Source: Neodontobutis hainanensis (Eukaryota; Chordata; Actinopteri; Gobiiformes; Odontobutidae). From it: a DNA stretch of 64,000 nt. Both the position numbers and the translations under genes were made by a program. The DNA lies in the NCBI GenBank assembly GCA_024349245.1, contig JALDNG010000744.1, positions 81,001 through 145,000 of the forward strand, given 5' to 3'. Positions 53,703 to 63,752 of the stretch are shown in pieces (within the stretch, counting starts at the first letter, position 1; each line of letters opens with the position of its first letter). Under the pieces are notes generated by a model. It saw only the letters and a list, made by a program, of their open reading frames with translations, was not told the origin of the DNA and ran no database searches.

Positions 53703-55287
53703 ATGAATGCTATAAGATAATATTGTAAAGGATCTGGTAGTAAAGTCAATGAAGAAAAGACAGTATATATGAGATTTGGTAAAGCAATGGATTTAAGCAA
53801 TTGTTTTAACTTTAAAGAAGCAGAAGAAATTAAAATTTTAGGTATTTTAATGGGAAAGAATGTGAAGAAAGTAAGGCACGAGTTACAGAGAGAGAGAAGG
53901 TTAAATTATTGGAAATTGAGGACACTAAATTTGAAGGGAAAGGTTTTAATATTGAATAGAGGGGCAGCTAGAATAGCACAAAACACACATTTAGGGGCAG
54001 CAGATAAGGGGCGGTTAAGAATAAAATGGATGTGGAACAGAGAAAAAAAGCTTTGAGGGTGAAAATAGTTAAGAAATATTTACAAGAAAAAAACAGAAAT
54101 GAGTGGATTTTTTTTTTTAATAAATGTGGGAACTTTAACATGGGGGATGGAATGGTATGGATAAAAACAAAAAAGGATTACCTGAATTTCATAGGGAAAT
54201 CTTTAATGCCTGTGGGGATTTTTGAACAAACAGTGTACAATCCACGGATCCAAGGGAGAGAAAACATGTTAAATCAACCTTTGTTTTTAAATGGCAACAT
54301 TTTAAAACAAGAGAAAGAAATATTTTTTTAAGAAATGAAGGATTGTGGGGATAACAAGAGTGAGAGATGTTTTGTATGAGTTTAAAGAGGTTTTTTTTAC
54401 CGATAATATATTGTAGATTCAATGGAAGAGGCAAAAGAAGAATACAGTAAACAGGAAATAACAAACAAATATAAAATAATCAAGAACGCAATACCAAAAG
54501 ACGGGATTAAAAGAATAAAGAACATGGAAGAAGAGAAAACAGAGAAAAACATTTACGTAAAACTTGGGGGAAAATTGCATGATTTTAAAAAATGTAGTGT
54601 AAAAATATTCTGTTGTGTGTTTAGAGATGGTGTTTTTAATGAGCCAAGTGTGAACAAGTACTGGGTTGAGAAATTTAAAGGTTTAAAATAAGAATGTATA
54701 TGGAGAAACATGAGGGGGAGATGTGTGGAAACAAAAAGAGTGCTTGAAGTATTTAATAAGGCATAGAGTGTTTTTTTCTGAGGCAATTTTGCAGAAGATT
54801 GGTTTAGAGCAAAGTGCTTTGTGTAAAGTGTGTCAGAAGAAGGAAGAGGGGATGTTTCTATATTGTGATGAATTGGGGAATTTTTGAGGAAATGTGTGGT
54901 TAAAGATTTGACTGAGGAGGAGGACAATGAATAGAACACAGTGGTGATGTTTGGGTGGGAAGAAGGGAGACATAAAAGTTTATAAATCTGTGGATACTGT
55001 TATTGAAAAGTGCAATATGGGAGAGAAGAATTGTGACTAAAAAAGAAAAGATTGTGTTGGCTGTATGGGCTGTTTTTAAGAGGAAAACAGAAGTGTACAT
55101 GAAGAGACTGTATGAGTATTTTAAATGGGAGAATGAGTTGGATGATATTTATAAGGTTTTTACTTCACATGTATGTCGTGTTTTAAAATATTTAATGTGG
55201 GTTTTGCATGAGTGAGGAGAATGAGTGAACTATGTTTTGTAAATGTACAATAATGTGATGTGTATGTAAGAAAAAAAAAAAAAAAAA
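53703..55287 (+). pseudogene. Tx1-clade LINE copy B, segment 3, with poly(A) in 5S
   Basis: Continues ORF2 after the EnSpm-type insertion: MRFGKAMDL, FNFKEAEEIKILGILMGKNV (53769-53880), RRLNYWKLRTLNLKGKVLIL, ALRVKIVKKYLQEKN (54050), FYVKLGGK-type words, VWAVFKRKTEVYMKRLYEYF (55062) to the stop at 55213. The short 3' untranslated region ends in a 17-base poly(A) (55271-55287) joined to 5S nt 26. Several frameshifts (54060, 54350, 54690, 54890). It is the only 3' end of this family in the window with its target attached. Confidence 0.92.
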
Positions 55288-55345
55288 TCGCCCAATCTCG
55301 TCCGATCTTGAAAGCTAAGCAGGGTCGGGTCGGGCCTGGTTAAAA
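55288..55345 (+). pseudogene. 5S rRNA, 3' part after LINE poly(A)
   Basis: cgcccaatctcgtccgatct tgaaagctaagcagggtc matches 5S from nt 26. A duplicated gggtc unit and loss of the last ~50 nt (ggttaaaactttttgtcatg) show decay, but the T-run and spacer follow as in the other units. Confidence 0.9.
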
Positions 55346-55476
55346 CTTTTTGTCATGAAGACTCGCCGCTCTCGAGTCCCTGTTAGCCGTTGATTATATA
55401 GGACAATGATTGACAACTACAGGAGACTCGTCGTCTATACTAAACTATAAATACACTGACGATGACAGCGTATGTG
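55346..55476 (+). promoter_or_regulatory. 5S spacer with TATA-like element
   Basis: The non-transcribed spacer gactcgccgctctcgagtcc ... gattgacaactacag ends with actataaatacactgac (TATAAA at about 55446, some 30 bases before the 5S start). The same spacer precedes the truncated 5S genes at 3132 and 55982, so it is the native upstream region for RNA polymerase III. Confidence 0.8.
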
Positions 55477-55595
55477 GCTTACGGCCATACCACCCTTAGC
55501 ACGCCCGATCTCATCCAATCTTGAAAGCTAAGCAGGGTCAGGCCTGGTTAGTACTTGGATGGGAGACCGCCTGGGAATACCAGGTGCTGTAAGCT
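55477..55595 (+). rRNA. 5S ribosomal RNA, complete
   Basis: 119 nt from gcttacggccatacc to ggtgctgtaagct, with a TTTTT terminator at 55595-55599. The internal control region is present: agctaagcagggtcaggcc and ttggatgggagacc. Differences from the usual vertebrate sequence are a few transitions (for example ctcatccaatcttga for ctcgtctgatctcgg). It may be transcribed, though these changes could also mark a slowly decaying copy in a LINE-invaded array. Confidence 0.95.
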
Positions 55596-55599
55596 TTTT

Positions 55600-55981
55600 G
55601 TCATGCAGACTCATCACTCTCTGAATAATACCTAATGAATTTAGGTCATCTCGACATACTCTGTTCTCACCTTGTTCTTTATTGAAGTACTAACCAGGCT
55701 TGACCTGAATAGCCACATTGCAATATGGCTTACCGATGGCTCTAAATTACAGTTGATCAAGGTGGGACCCTGCGCCAAAATTTGCCCTGCATGGGATTTC
55801 TATTGGGCCTGTCAGTGGTTGCTATGTCTTGAAACCAAAATTATCTGATTGATTTATTCTGTCATTTAGTGTACTTTTACGTGTATTTGCAATGCCACAT
55901 TGGTTCAAAGTGATTGACAACTACAGGAGAATCGTCGTCTATACTAAACTATAAATACACTGACGATGACTGAGTATTTCA
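55600..55981. other. 5S spacer interrupted by ~280 bases
   Basis: Spacer starts (tcatgcagactcatcactctctga) and ends (gattgacaactacagg ... actataaatacactgacg) as usual, but 55626-55905 is foreign sequence with no recognised family (it includes agtactaaccaggcttgacc). Confidence 0.6.
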
Positions 55982-56003
55982 TCTTACGGCCATACCACCC
56001 TGA
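55982..56003 (+). pseudogene. 5S rRNA 5' end, cut by LINE copy C
   Basis: tcttacggccataccaccctga is 5S nt 1-22 with the first base changed. LINE sequence follows at once. Same break position as at 3154. Confidence 0.92.
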
Positions 56004-58462
56004 ACGCACCACGAGTCAGTTTGACGCAGCAGTGCATTGAGTGGAGGCAAATTTGTTTGGAGTTCTATTTTGAGTTAAGTTTGACGGATTTTTTTTGAAT
56101 TTTAAAAAGGTTAGTTGGACATTTTGGAGTTGGATAAAACCAACTAACAGCAGCTTTGCTGGCTGGAGGGTGGTTAAACACTTTGTTTTCATTTAAAATG
56201 GACAGAGATACAGGCACAGACACGGTGCTGATGAAAGGCGGAAATACGGCTAAGAACAACGGGCCAACAGGACTAAAAACAATGGCAGACAGACAGACAA
56301 ATGGAAAAGGCTGACAAACAACTAGGAGGACATGGACAGAAACAAGGCATGGGGAACGGACGAGTGAAGCCAAGAGATGAGGCGGCGAGTACGGAGAGGG
56401 AGGGAGGACTAACACAAGGCGTAGGAGCAGGACGGGCAAACCTGAAGGATGAGACGGTGAGTGCAGCGGAAAGAAAAGAAAAGAAAAGGAGGTAAAAATG
56501 CTACTGGAGCTAACGAAGCTGAGCTAGCTGCTAAAAGCAGCGTTGCCAACTCTTTTCAAAAGGAAAGTAGCTAAAGCCTAGCCAAAAAGTCGGTAAATTA
56601 AGTCATGCATAAATTTGCATATTCGTGACATAATTACGTCATCACATCAACATACTAAATGGCATACTTTCTGCGTTCTCCTGCCTAATGTGCATTCTTG
56701 AGAAATTTGTGCTCACACATGGTTTATTTTAATGTATTTTCTTATGATATAGCCGAATGTCCCAATAAAGCTCTTCTCATTTCTGATCTCAATTAAGTGA
56801 TAAGCACACAAGTGTAACATAGTTAAAAAGGTTCAGGTTAAATCCTACTAAATGTGAGTATGGTGCCACCTACTGTCACAAAGTGTACCTGCAACAAAAA
56901 AAAACAAAGAAAGTGAGTATAGAGATTGTGCTGAACACGGACCAAAAACAAGATGTATGAGAAGGACGCGATGAGACAATGATCGAGAGTGGAAAGGAGG
57001 TAAACAACGTGGGACGGTTTGGAGAAGGAAGTACGGCAAACGGCAGCGGGCTAACTGGAAGAAGATGCATGGCTAAAGACAAGGAAATATAGTATAGACA
57101 TTGAGTTGGACATGGACTAAAACAAGACGCAGGAGAAGGACGAGTTCATTCAACGGACGCAACGGTGATCGAGAGTGTGGAGAGAGGAAAGGAGGTAAAC
57201 AACGCGGGACGGTTTAGAGGAGAAGTACAGCAAATGGCGGTGGGATGACTGGAGGGAGATGCTCGGAAAATAACATGGAGGAAGTAACAGAGATGAGTGT
57301 CACAGATATTATTAAAGCTGTGATAGATAAATGTGGAAACGGGAAAACTCTGGTGTTGAGACTGAGACCGGGGAAAGAATATGAACTGACGATGGATAAG
57401 TCTGGGTGGGGGTGGGGGGGTGACTCCCATTTCAGAAGACGATTTTACCCAGACACGGACATCGAGGACGGGACAAGGTTTTTAAAAGTACGTTTTTAAA
57501 AGTACGTTTTCCTAAAGAGGTGGCATTAACCTTACAGCACGCGTTTTGAAACGGAGGAAGGGCCAAAATACTTTCAAGTGATGCACAGCAGACAGGTGAA
57601 AACCTATCGACTGGGCAAGGGGAGGACTTTGCCTGGAGGGGTGATGGGGAAAAATAAAAAAAAAAATAAAAAATTGCTGCCAAACTTAAAAGCAGTAAGA
57701 AAAAAAAAGTCACTGGAGGAAGAAAATGGGGAATGATGTGTTTAGCCTTATTGTTTTAAAGATGTTAAGCTGTGAGCCTCTTAAATGATAGAAGATGGGT
57801 TTTAAGTCTATATTTTTCTCCTCGTTTTCAATGGTTTTAAGCTGTGTTACGTTTTAATGTAAAAGGCCTGATGGATGTGTGAAAATTTGAAAGAACACTA
57901 GAAAATGTAAGAGGGAGGATGTACTTGCTTTGCCAGAAACAAACTGGAAAGAAAGTGTAATGAATGAGTAAAGAAAGAGATGGGAGGGAGGTTTTTTTAT
58001 AATAATGGAGACGGAAGGTGGAGAGTGGCTTTTATAATGAAAGAGGATGTGTTTAAAAAGAGTAAAATAGTTTACAAATATATGCAGGGCAAATGCATGG
58101 TTGTTGCAACAAAATATCAAGAGAGAGACCTGATTTGAGTAAACATGCATGCACCGTGGAAGAGAAAGAAAAGAGGAATTATTTTAAAGACTTAAGAAAT
58201 ATTGTACAAAAATATAAGGAAATAGTAATGATGGGAGATTTTTACACGGTTTTTAAGCAAACAGGACATGGCTGAAGGAATGGTTTTTAAAATGGATAAA
58301 GGCAGAAAAGAATTAAAAGCTGTAATGGAAGAAATTAACATGGTGGATGTGTGGAGAGAAGGGAAATAGAATTGAACAAAGAAAATAAAGACATACAAAA
58401 GATAAAAGGAAATGGATGACAAACTGAAAGAAATAGAAGAAAAAGAGTATGAGGGGGCGAGA
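56004..58462 (+). mobile_element. Tx1-clade LINE copy C, 5' part
   Basis: The 5' untranslated region matches copy A around ctaacagcagc and ggctggagggtggtta (56143 on). ORF1 starts ATGGACAGAG at 56198. The conserved ORF1 block is VTDIIKAVIDKCGNGKTLVL (57300 on) and YPDTDIEDGTRFLKVRF, but the zinc knuckles are deleted. Endonuclease scraps: FYNNGDGRW (58000), MAEGMVFKMDKGRKELK (58270). At about 58365 it jumps to the linker (IELNKENKDIQ) and stops at a TTAA (58463-58466). Confidence 0.88.
56198..57499 (+). pseudogene. LINE copy C ORF1, disrupted and repeat-expanded
   Basis: From ATG 56198 the frame is open only briefly (to about 56310). 56500-56880 is an unrelated AT-rich insertion (containing gtgccacctactgtcacaaa). 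56920-57260 carries a two-fold ~170-bp tandem repeat (gatcgagagtg.ggaaaggagg, taaacaacg.gggacggttt). The frame 57245-57499 holds the conserved core. Knuckle Cys/His residues are gone (the frame passes from KVKTYRL straight to GKGRT). Confidence 0.75.
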
Positions 58463-58740
58463 TTAACCCTTGTGCCCTGATGGGGACAAAAGTGTCCTTT
58501 TCAACATTTTTTTTTTTTTTGATAAGGTTAGAGGTTGTTTTGTATTTTTCTATGATATTTGGTAAAAGGCACTGTGTAACCCAAATACTTACACTGTGAA
58601 GATTTGGGGACAAAAATGTCCTCTTCCAAAAGGTTATTAAAAAAAGTATGTTTTCTTTTTTGCATAAATCTCTTAATCCACTTCAATCCTATTCATAAAT
58701 GTCAAGTATTTAAACAAAAAATATTCAGAATTTTAACCCT
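58463..58740 (+). mobile_element. piggyBac-type end at TTAA
   Basis: TTAA (58463-58466) is followed by cccttgtgccctgatgggga caaaagtgtcc, of the form of a piggyBac terminal repeat. A second ttaaccctttatatgcc occurs at 58733. Neither is matched by an inverted end with TTAA to the right, so the element is truncated or rearranged. No transposase. Confidence 0.55.
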
Positions 58741-59537
58741 TTATATGCCAGTGTATATGATGGCATTACAACAGCCAATCAGTACATTGTCATATCACCC
58801 TCCAAAGCAAGAGCTTAGGTGCTCTATAAATAAATTACAAATACAACATAAGAAAAAGTTTATTTTCTACAAAGACTTACCAAATTAGGAAAAGACATTT
58901 GGAGTAGCGTGGAGTAGTTTGATAACCTACGAGAAAATACATTTAAAAACAATCATAATGCCTTTTCCAAGATTAACAGGATTAATAATATTTTAACACA
59001 ATTTACAAAATGATTCCTTTAAATCAAATCCAGCTACAAATTCAAAATCATATCCTCCAAACCAACATTTGAACCCAATGCATTTCAACATATTGCATCT
59101 AGCATTTGAATTATACACAAACAAACTTATAAATATAGTAAATTCTTTTAATTCAAATTATTTTAACTTCAACCAAACATTTCTTCAAGTCAAAATACAA
59201 TTAAACCAAATGATAAAGAACTTCAAACATTCAAATCTATCTCATACCAGTGATGTCTTTTTGTCTTTGCCGCGCTGATTCTATGCCAAAGTTGAACTGA
59301 TTCTATGTCAGAGTGACTGAATCTTTGCTGGAGACAGAGAGCCACAGGTAAAGCAAATTTATGGTGTGAGTAGCAGTGATTTGGAGGCCAGAGCGCTTGA
59401 TTTTTTTTTTCCCAGGGTGCAGCCCAACTGGGTGGGCCGCAGGAATACAGGCTCCTTAAACTTGACAATACTGCTTTTACAACCTAAAACCAGCTGCATT
59501 GAGCTCTTCTGGCCTGGGGATGTGTGCGTGCACATGC
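58741..59537. other. AT-rich sequence, nothing recognised
   Basis: 58950-59220 is very AT-rich; 59350-59537 is GC-richer without family features. It may include the missing left end of the Tc1 element. Confidence 0.3.
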
Positions 59538-60374
59538 TCACGTGTGTGGATCATTATCCATTTGTAGAAGCCATCCTCTCTTTAACGTCAGCTTTTTCAC
59601 AGATGGAATCAAGTTAGCATCCAAAATTTGCTGAAATTTTATTGAATCCATTTTTCCATCTACTCGTGAAATGTTCCCTGTGCCACTGGCTGCAATACAA
59701 CCCCAAAACATGATCGATCCACCACCATGATCAACAGTTGGGCAGAGGTTCTTTTCATTAAGTTCTGTGCCCTTTCTTCTCCAAACAACTTTGCTCATTC
59801 CGGCCAAAAGATCTATTTTAACCTCATCAGTCCTCAACGCTGATTTTTGTGTTGAGGACGAGAAGAGGTTTTCTTCTGATGAGTCTAGTGGAATAGTGTA
59901 CCACAACCTCAGAGTCTGCCAGATCTTTCTGGAGGGATCGTGCAGTCAAACGTGGGTTTTAACTTTCTTTTCTCACAATCCTGCAAGCCGTTCTGTCTGA
60001 TATTTTTCTTGGTCTTCAAGATCTTGCTTTAACATCCACTGTTCCTGATGACTGCCATTTCTTAATTACATTCTGAACAGAGGATATTGGCATCTGAAAA
60101 CGCTTTGATATCTTTTTATAGCCTTCTCCTGTTTTGTGAGCATCAACTATTTTCAGTTTCAGTTTTCTGGACAACTGCTTAGAAGAACCCATGGTGCTGA
60201 TTGTTGGGGCAAGGTCAGATGAGTCTGGGCATTTAAAACCTTTGAGATTGACGTCACCTGGTCTATCCAGACGATGATTGAGAACAATCCATGACACTGT
60301 CAGGTCTTAGCTTGCCAAATGGGGCAGTACAAGGTATCAACTCTGCAGGGTGCCCAAACCCTTGATCCTCACTG
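59538..60374 (-). pseudogene. Tc1-type transposase, left end truncated
   Basis: Minus-strand DDE transposase. N-terminal helix-turn-helix in frame 60297-60016: MGSSKQLSRKLKLKIVDAHK and YKKISKRFQMPISSVQNVIK. Catalytic part in frame 59906-59538: LRTDEVKIDLLAGMSKVVWR, VDHGGGSIMFWGCIAASGTG and LQMDNDPHT, where the usual NDPKHT has lost Lys. The sequence ends there, so the last third with the final Glu is absent. The terminal repeat at the right reads, inverted, cagtgaggatcaagggtttg, followed by TA (60375). At least one frameshift between 60016 and 59906. Confidence 0.88.
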
Positions 60375-60620
60375 TAACAATGAGTATAAGGGACATGAAA
60401 TGGTATATGGAGGAGAAAAATTATGACGGATATGTTATTACTTTGGATTTTGAGAAAGCATTTGATAGAGTAGAGCATGGGTATTTATTTCAGGTTTTAA
60501 GGAGTTTTGGTTTTGGGGAGAACTTTGTTAAATGGATTGAGATTTTATATAGGGGCATGTTAACAAAGATAAAATGCAATGGATTTTTAACAGATTGTTT
60601 TAAAATTACCAGATCTATAA
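60375..60620 (+). pseudogene. Tx1-clade LINE RT fragment (copy C or another copy)
   Basis: Begins at the TA next to the Tc1 end: MSIRDMKWYMEEKNYDGYVI, LDFEKAFDRVEHGYLFQVLR, FVKWIEILYRGMLTKIKCNG, CFKITRSI. It stops before RQGCPLS, where retroelement-like sequence begins. Very close to copy B at 40340-40590. The left partner across the Tc1 was not found. Confidence 0.9.
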
Positions 60621-62381
60621 AAGTCCCCTCACCATATTTTAATGCTAACTGCCCACAATACGCATAGGGAGGAGGGAGCAGCTATCATAGCAGAAATTTA
60701 CAAATATTATGAAGAACGGAGAGATAAGGAAGAGAAGGAAGAGCCCCGTTGTAAAACTGGGGAAATCCCACAAAGAAAAGGGACAGCAGTGGCTATGTCA
60801 GTAATCTCGCCTAGAGTGCAGGAGCCATCTATACAAGTCCTATGAAAAGTTACATGAGATGAGGAAAAGAGAGATATAAACCTGGGTAAAAGAAAACGTA
60901 AGGCAGCAAAGTCAGTAGCGTTTAGAGGAGTAGATCCAAACGCATATCCCTGTAAACCACCAGTGTGGGAAACAGAGGACGGCTCCCCCTTTTGTCCACT
61001 CACATGCTTTGAAAAATGGGAGGAGTTGTCCGACAATGGAGAAGATGACATACCCTGGTATGCGGGAGGAACAGCAGAAAGAAGGGTCCTTCCTCATATT
61101 CCCTCCATCAGAGAAATAGGAGAATGTGCAGGAGTGCCAATGACATGGAAGCAGGCCCAAATAGCCAGAGGTTGTGACTACTTTCGAGAGTGATGTATAG
61201 CGCGAAACAAATCTCAGTGGAAAGATTCGCACAAGAGGAGTTAAAACAGTGCGAAAAGAGTTAGACGCGCTGAGAAGTCATGTGATTGTAACAGAGGGTC
61301 TGTCAACAGGAAATATAGTGCTAGCACGCCTGCCTCACAGCAAGAAGGTCCTGGGTTCGGATCCCATCCAAGGCAGGGCCTTTCTGTGTGGAGTTTGCAT
61401 GTTCTCCCTGTGTCTGCGTAGGTTTCCTCCGGGTACTTTGGTTTCCCCCACCACCAAAAACATGTACAGTCCCTCCCCAATCACACATGGGCCCAGGACT
61501 CCCCTGCAAAAGAGATTGGTAATCTCAGTGGGATTATCCTGGTTAAATAAAGGTTAAATAAAAATAAAAAATAAAAAAATAGTGCTCGCTCAATCCACCC
61601 CCAAACAATTGACCCAAATTCTACAAATTACATTGCAGGACCCTCATGTTGTACACCAGAACACAATTGGCTAAAAATTATTGGGGACACGCCAATGCTG
61701 CCCCGACCAGCAGGAGAGGCTGGAGAGACAGAGACAAATTAAGTCCCTGCCACTCCTATGCAGATAACTACACTACATCAGGCGCCTAGGGGGACACTCA
61801 TAGCACCTGCTCAGGTAGGGCCATATAATATTAAAGTAGTGCCCAAAAGAAAAGAAGGAGACATACAGTATTTAAAAAGGCTTGCAGAAAGTGGTGATAA
61901 AAGGGTCTTAATGTCTGACCCCTAGTTTAGTGACCAGCTGACCCTTAGAGAAAATATAATGAAACCATCAGGATTAACTTTACAGGACCTGTTGAATACT
62001 GAAGTCAGTACACCAGGAAAATATAGCATGGATGATACAATAGACATGTTAGCTGATAAAGTTACATCTAGAGTATGCACGCTGTTTCAGGCCTTATCTA
62101 TGCTAAGATCTAAAAATGCAACTATACTGCACGAGAAAAGATTCCTTATGAAAATCCAGTCAGGATTACACTTATCAATAGGGTGGAGAAGAGGTAATGA
62201 ACAAGAAAAAGCCACTGAGGTACCTGTATATCAAGTTAAATCACAAATCAATGCAGAGAAAAAGACAATAAATGAGGAAAGGGCCCAGGAGGACCCTTCA
62301 AGGAAGAACATAGAGACTCGCGAAACAAACAGATATCACTTGTGTCCACGCGAGAGCCTATAGTAATAGTAGGAATGGAAG
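60621..62381 (+). pseudogene. Unassigned gag-like retroelement coding region
   Basis: Not recognised at family level. Open stretches 60642-60845, 60963-61193, 61249-61314 and 61959-62363 share a charged, helical, Gln/Glu/Lys-rich character, with Trp/Pro words such as PNAYPCKPPVWE and IPWYAGGTAERR. Stops and frame changes separate them. A SINE (61323-61578) and a solo LTR (62382-62629) interrupt the same region. Could be gag of an LTR element or endogenous retrovirus, or a decayed host gene. No zinc knuckle or protease motif seen. Confidence 0.4.
61323..61578 (+). mobile_element. tRNA-derived SINE with 8-bp duplication
   Basis: atagtgct at 61315-61322 and 61579-61586. The head agcacgcctgcctcacagca and ggttcggatcccatccaag resemble tRNA A and B boxes. 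The body tgtgtggagtttgcatgttc tccctgtgtctgcg is that of a common fish SINE. The tail is (aaataaa)n. Inserted in the gag-like frame. Confidence 0.88.
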
Positions 62382-62629
62382 TGATATAAGAATTTTAATT
62401 TTATTGTTTAGAGTTACTGGGGGCTTATAGTTCTCTTCAGGTCATGTCAAATTTATGTCATGTCCTTCATGCTAATCCAAGCATAAAGTCGACATAACTA
62501 GAGTGAGACATGGCTTGTTACGGGACTTTTGCACCGGGACCATTGGGAACGTGGCCATTGCTTGTTAAATTATAATCGGTCTCTGTGTCTCGCTAAATAA
62601 ATATAAGAATATAGAAAATTCTTATAACA
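62382..62629. mobile_element. Solo LTR, 248 bp, GGAAG duplication
   Basis: Begins tgatataagaattttaattt and ends gaaaattcttataaca. GGAAG stands at 62377-62381 and 62630-62634. Same family as 49838-50199 but lacking about 115 internal bases (after gggaccattgggaacg the sequence jumps to gtggccattgcttg). Confidence 0.88.
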
Positions 62630-62689
62630 GGAAGGATGAGACAATTTCTGAATACAAGATTTTTACAAGCAATACAATCAATTTTAACA

Positions 62690-63752
62690 ACACAAGGTAA
62701 CAAAAACCATAAGTGCACAAAAAACTAGTCAGTTAAAAACCTAGCACAGTAATCAAAGCCAAGGATAAGAATTTTTGTGTTTGTCAGTCAGGTGTTGAAG
62801 GAAAAGTTGTGTTTTCAAGTATTTTTTTTTAAAGATGGCTACAGAATCTGCTGATCTTGTAGCAGCAGGTAGATCATTCCACCAATGTGGAACAGATCCA
62901 GAGAAAGTGCGTGAGAGTGATTTTTTTTTTTCCTTTTTGGGATGGTACCACCAGACGTTGTTCATTAGCAGAGCGCAGGGATCTGGTAGGAACATAGGTC
63001 TGTATAAGTGAGTGAAGATATGAGGGGAGGAGCCAGTGGTGGTCTTGTAGGCCAAGAGCATAACGGAGCCAGTGTAACCTAATGAGGAGAAGAGTTACGT
63101 GCACTCTCTTCGGTTCTTTAAAGACCACTCTTGCCGCTGCATTCTGAATAAGCTGCAGAGGTTTGGTTGTGCAGGCAGGGAGTCCAGTCAGAAGAGCATT
63201 GCAATAATCCAGTTTGGACAAGACAAGAGCCTGGACTAGGATTTGCTTAGAGTGCTCCGATAGGAAAGGTCTAATTTTTCTAATGTTGTAGAGGATGAAT
63301 CTACAGGACCTGGTGGTGCTGGCAACATGACTTGTGAAGTTTAGTTGATCATCAATTACCACTCCCAGATTTCTGGCAGTGCTGGACGGTGTAATGGTTG
63401 ATGAGCCTAGTTGAATGGAGAGGTTGTGGTGGGTCTTTGGGTTGGCAAGAATCACTAGCAGTTCTGTTTTTGCAAGGTTCAGCTGCAGGTGATGGTCCTT
63501 CATCCAAAGTGAGATGTCACTCAGGCACGCCGAGACACGAGCAGACACCGTCAGATCATCGGGTTGAAATGACAAGTGGAGTTGAGTGTCATCTGCAGCA
63601 GTGATAGGAAAAGCCATGCTTCTGAATGACAGAGCCAAGGGATGTCATGTAAATGGAAAAGAGTAGCGGTCCAAGCACTGAGCCCTGTGGCACCCCTGTA
63701 TTGAGATGTTGGGACTCAGAGACCTCATCTCTCCAGGATACTCTGAATGACC
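62690..63752 (-). mobile_element. L2-type LINE, copy 3 (5'-truncated, minus)
   Basis: Third L2 copy. The frame 63638-62874 holds TQLHLSFQPDDLTVSARVSA, LNLAKTELLVILANPK, NLGVVIDDQLNFTSHV, LDYCNALLTGLPA and AAARVVFKEPKRVHVTLLLI. The GVPQGSVLGP region is at about 63700. Just before YADD a short deletion (about 63597) shifts the frame. Truncated 5' at about 63752 and at the 3' end (aacaacacaaggtaac, lacking the tacattta tail). Confidence 0.92.

Noticed and set aside
61323..61400. A functional tRNA gene
   Set aside because: Box-like words are present, but the cloverleaf is not complete and the sequence is a SINE head with duplication and A-rich tail.
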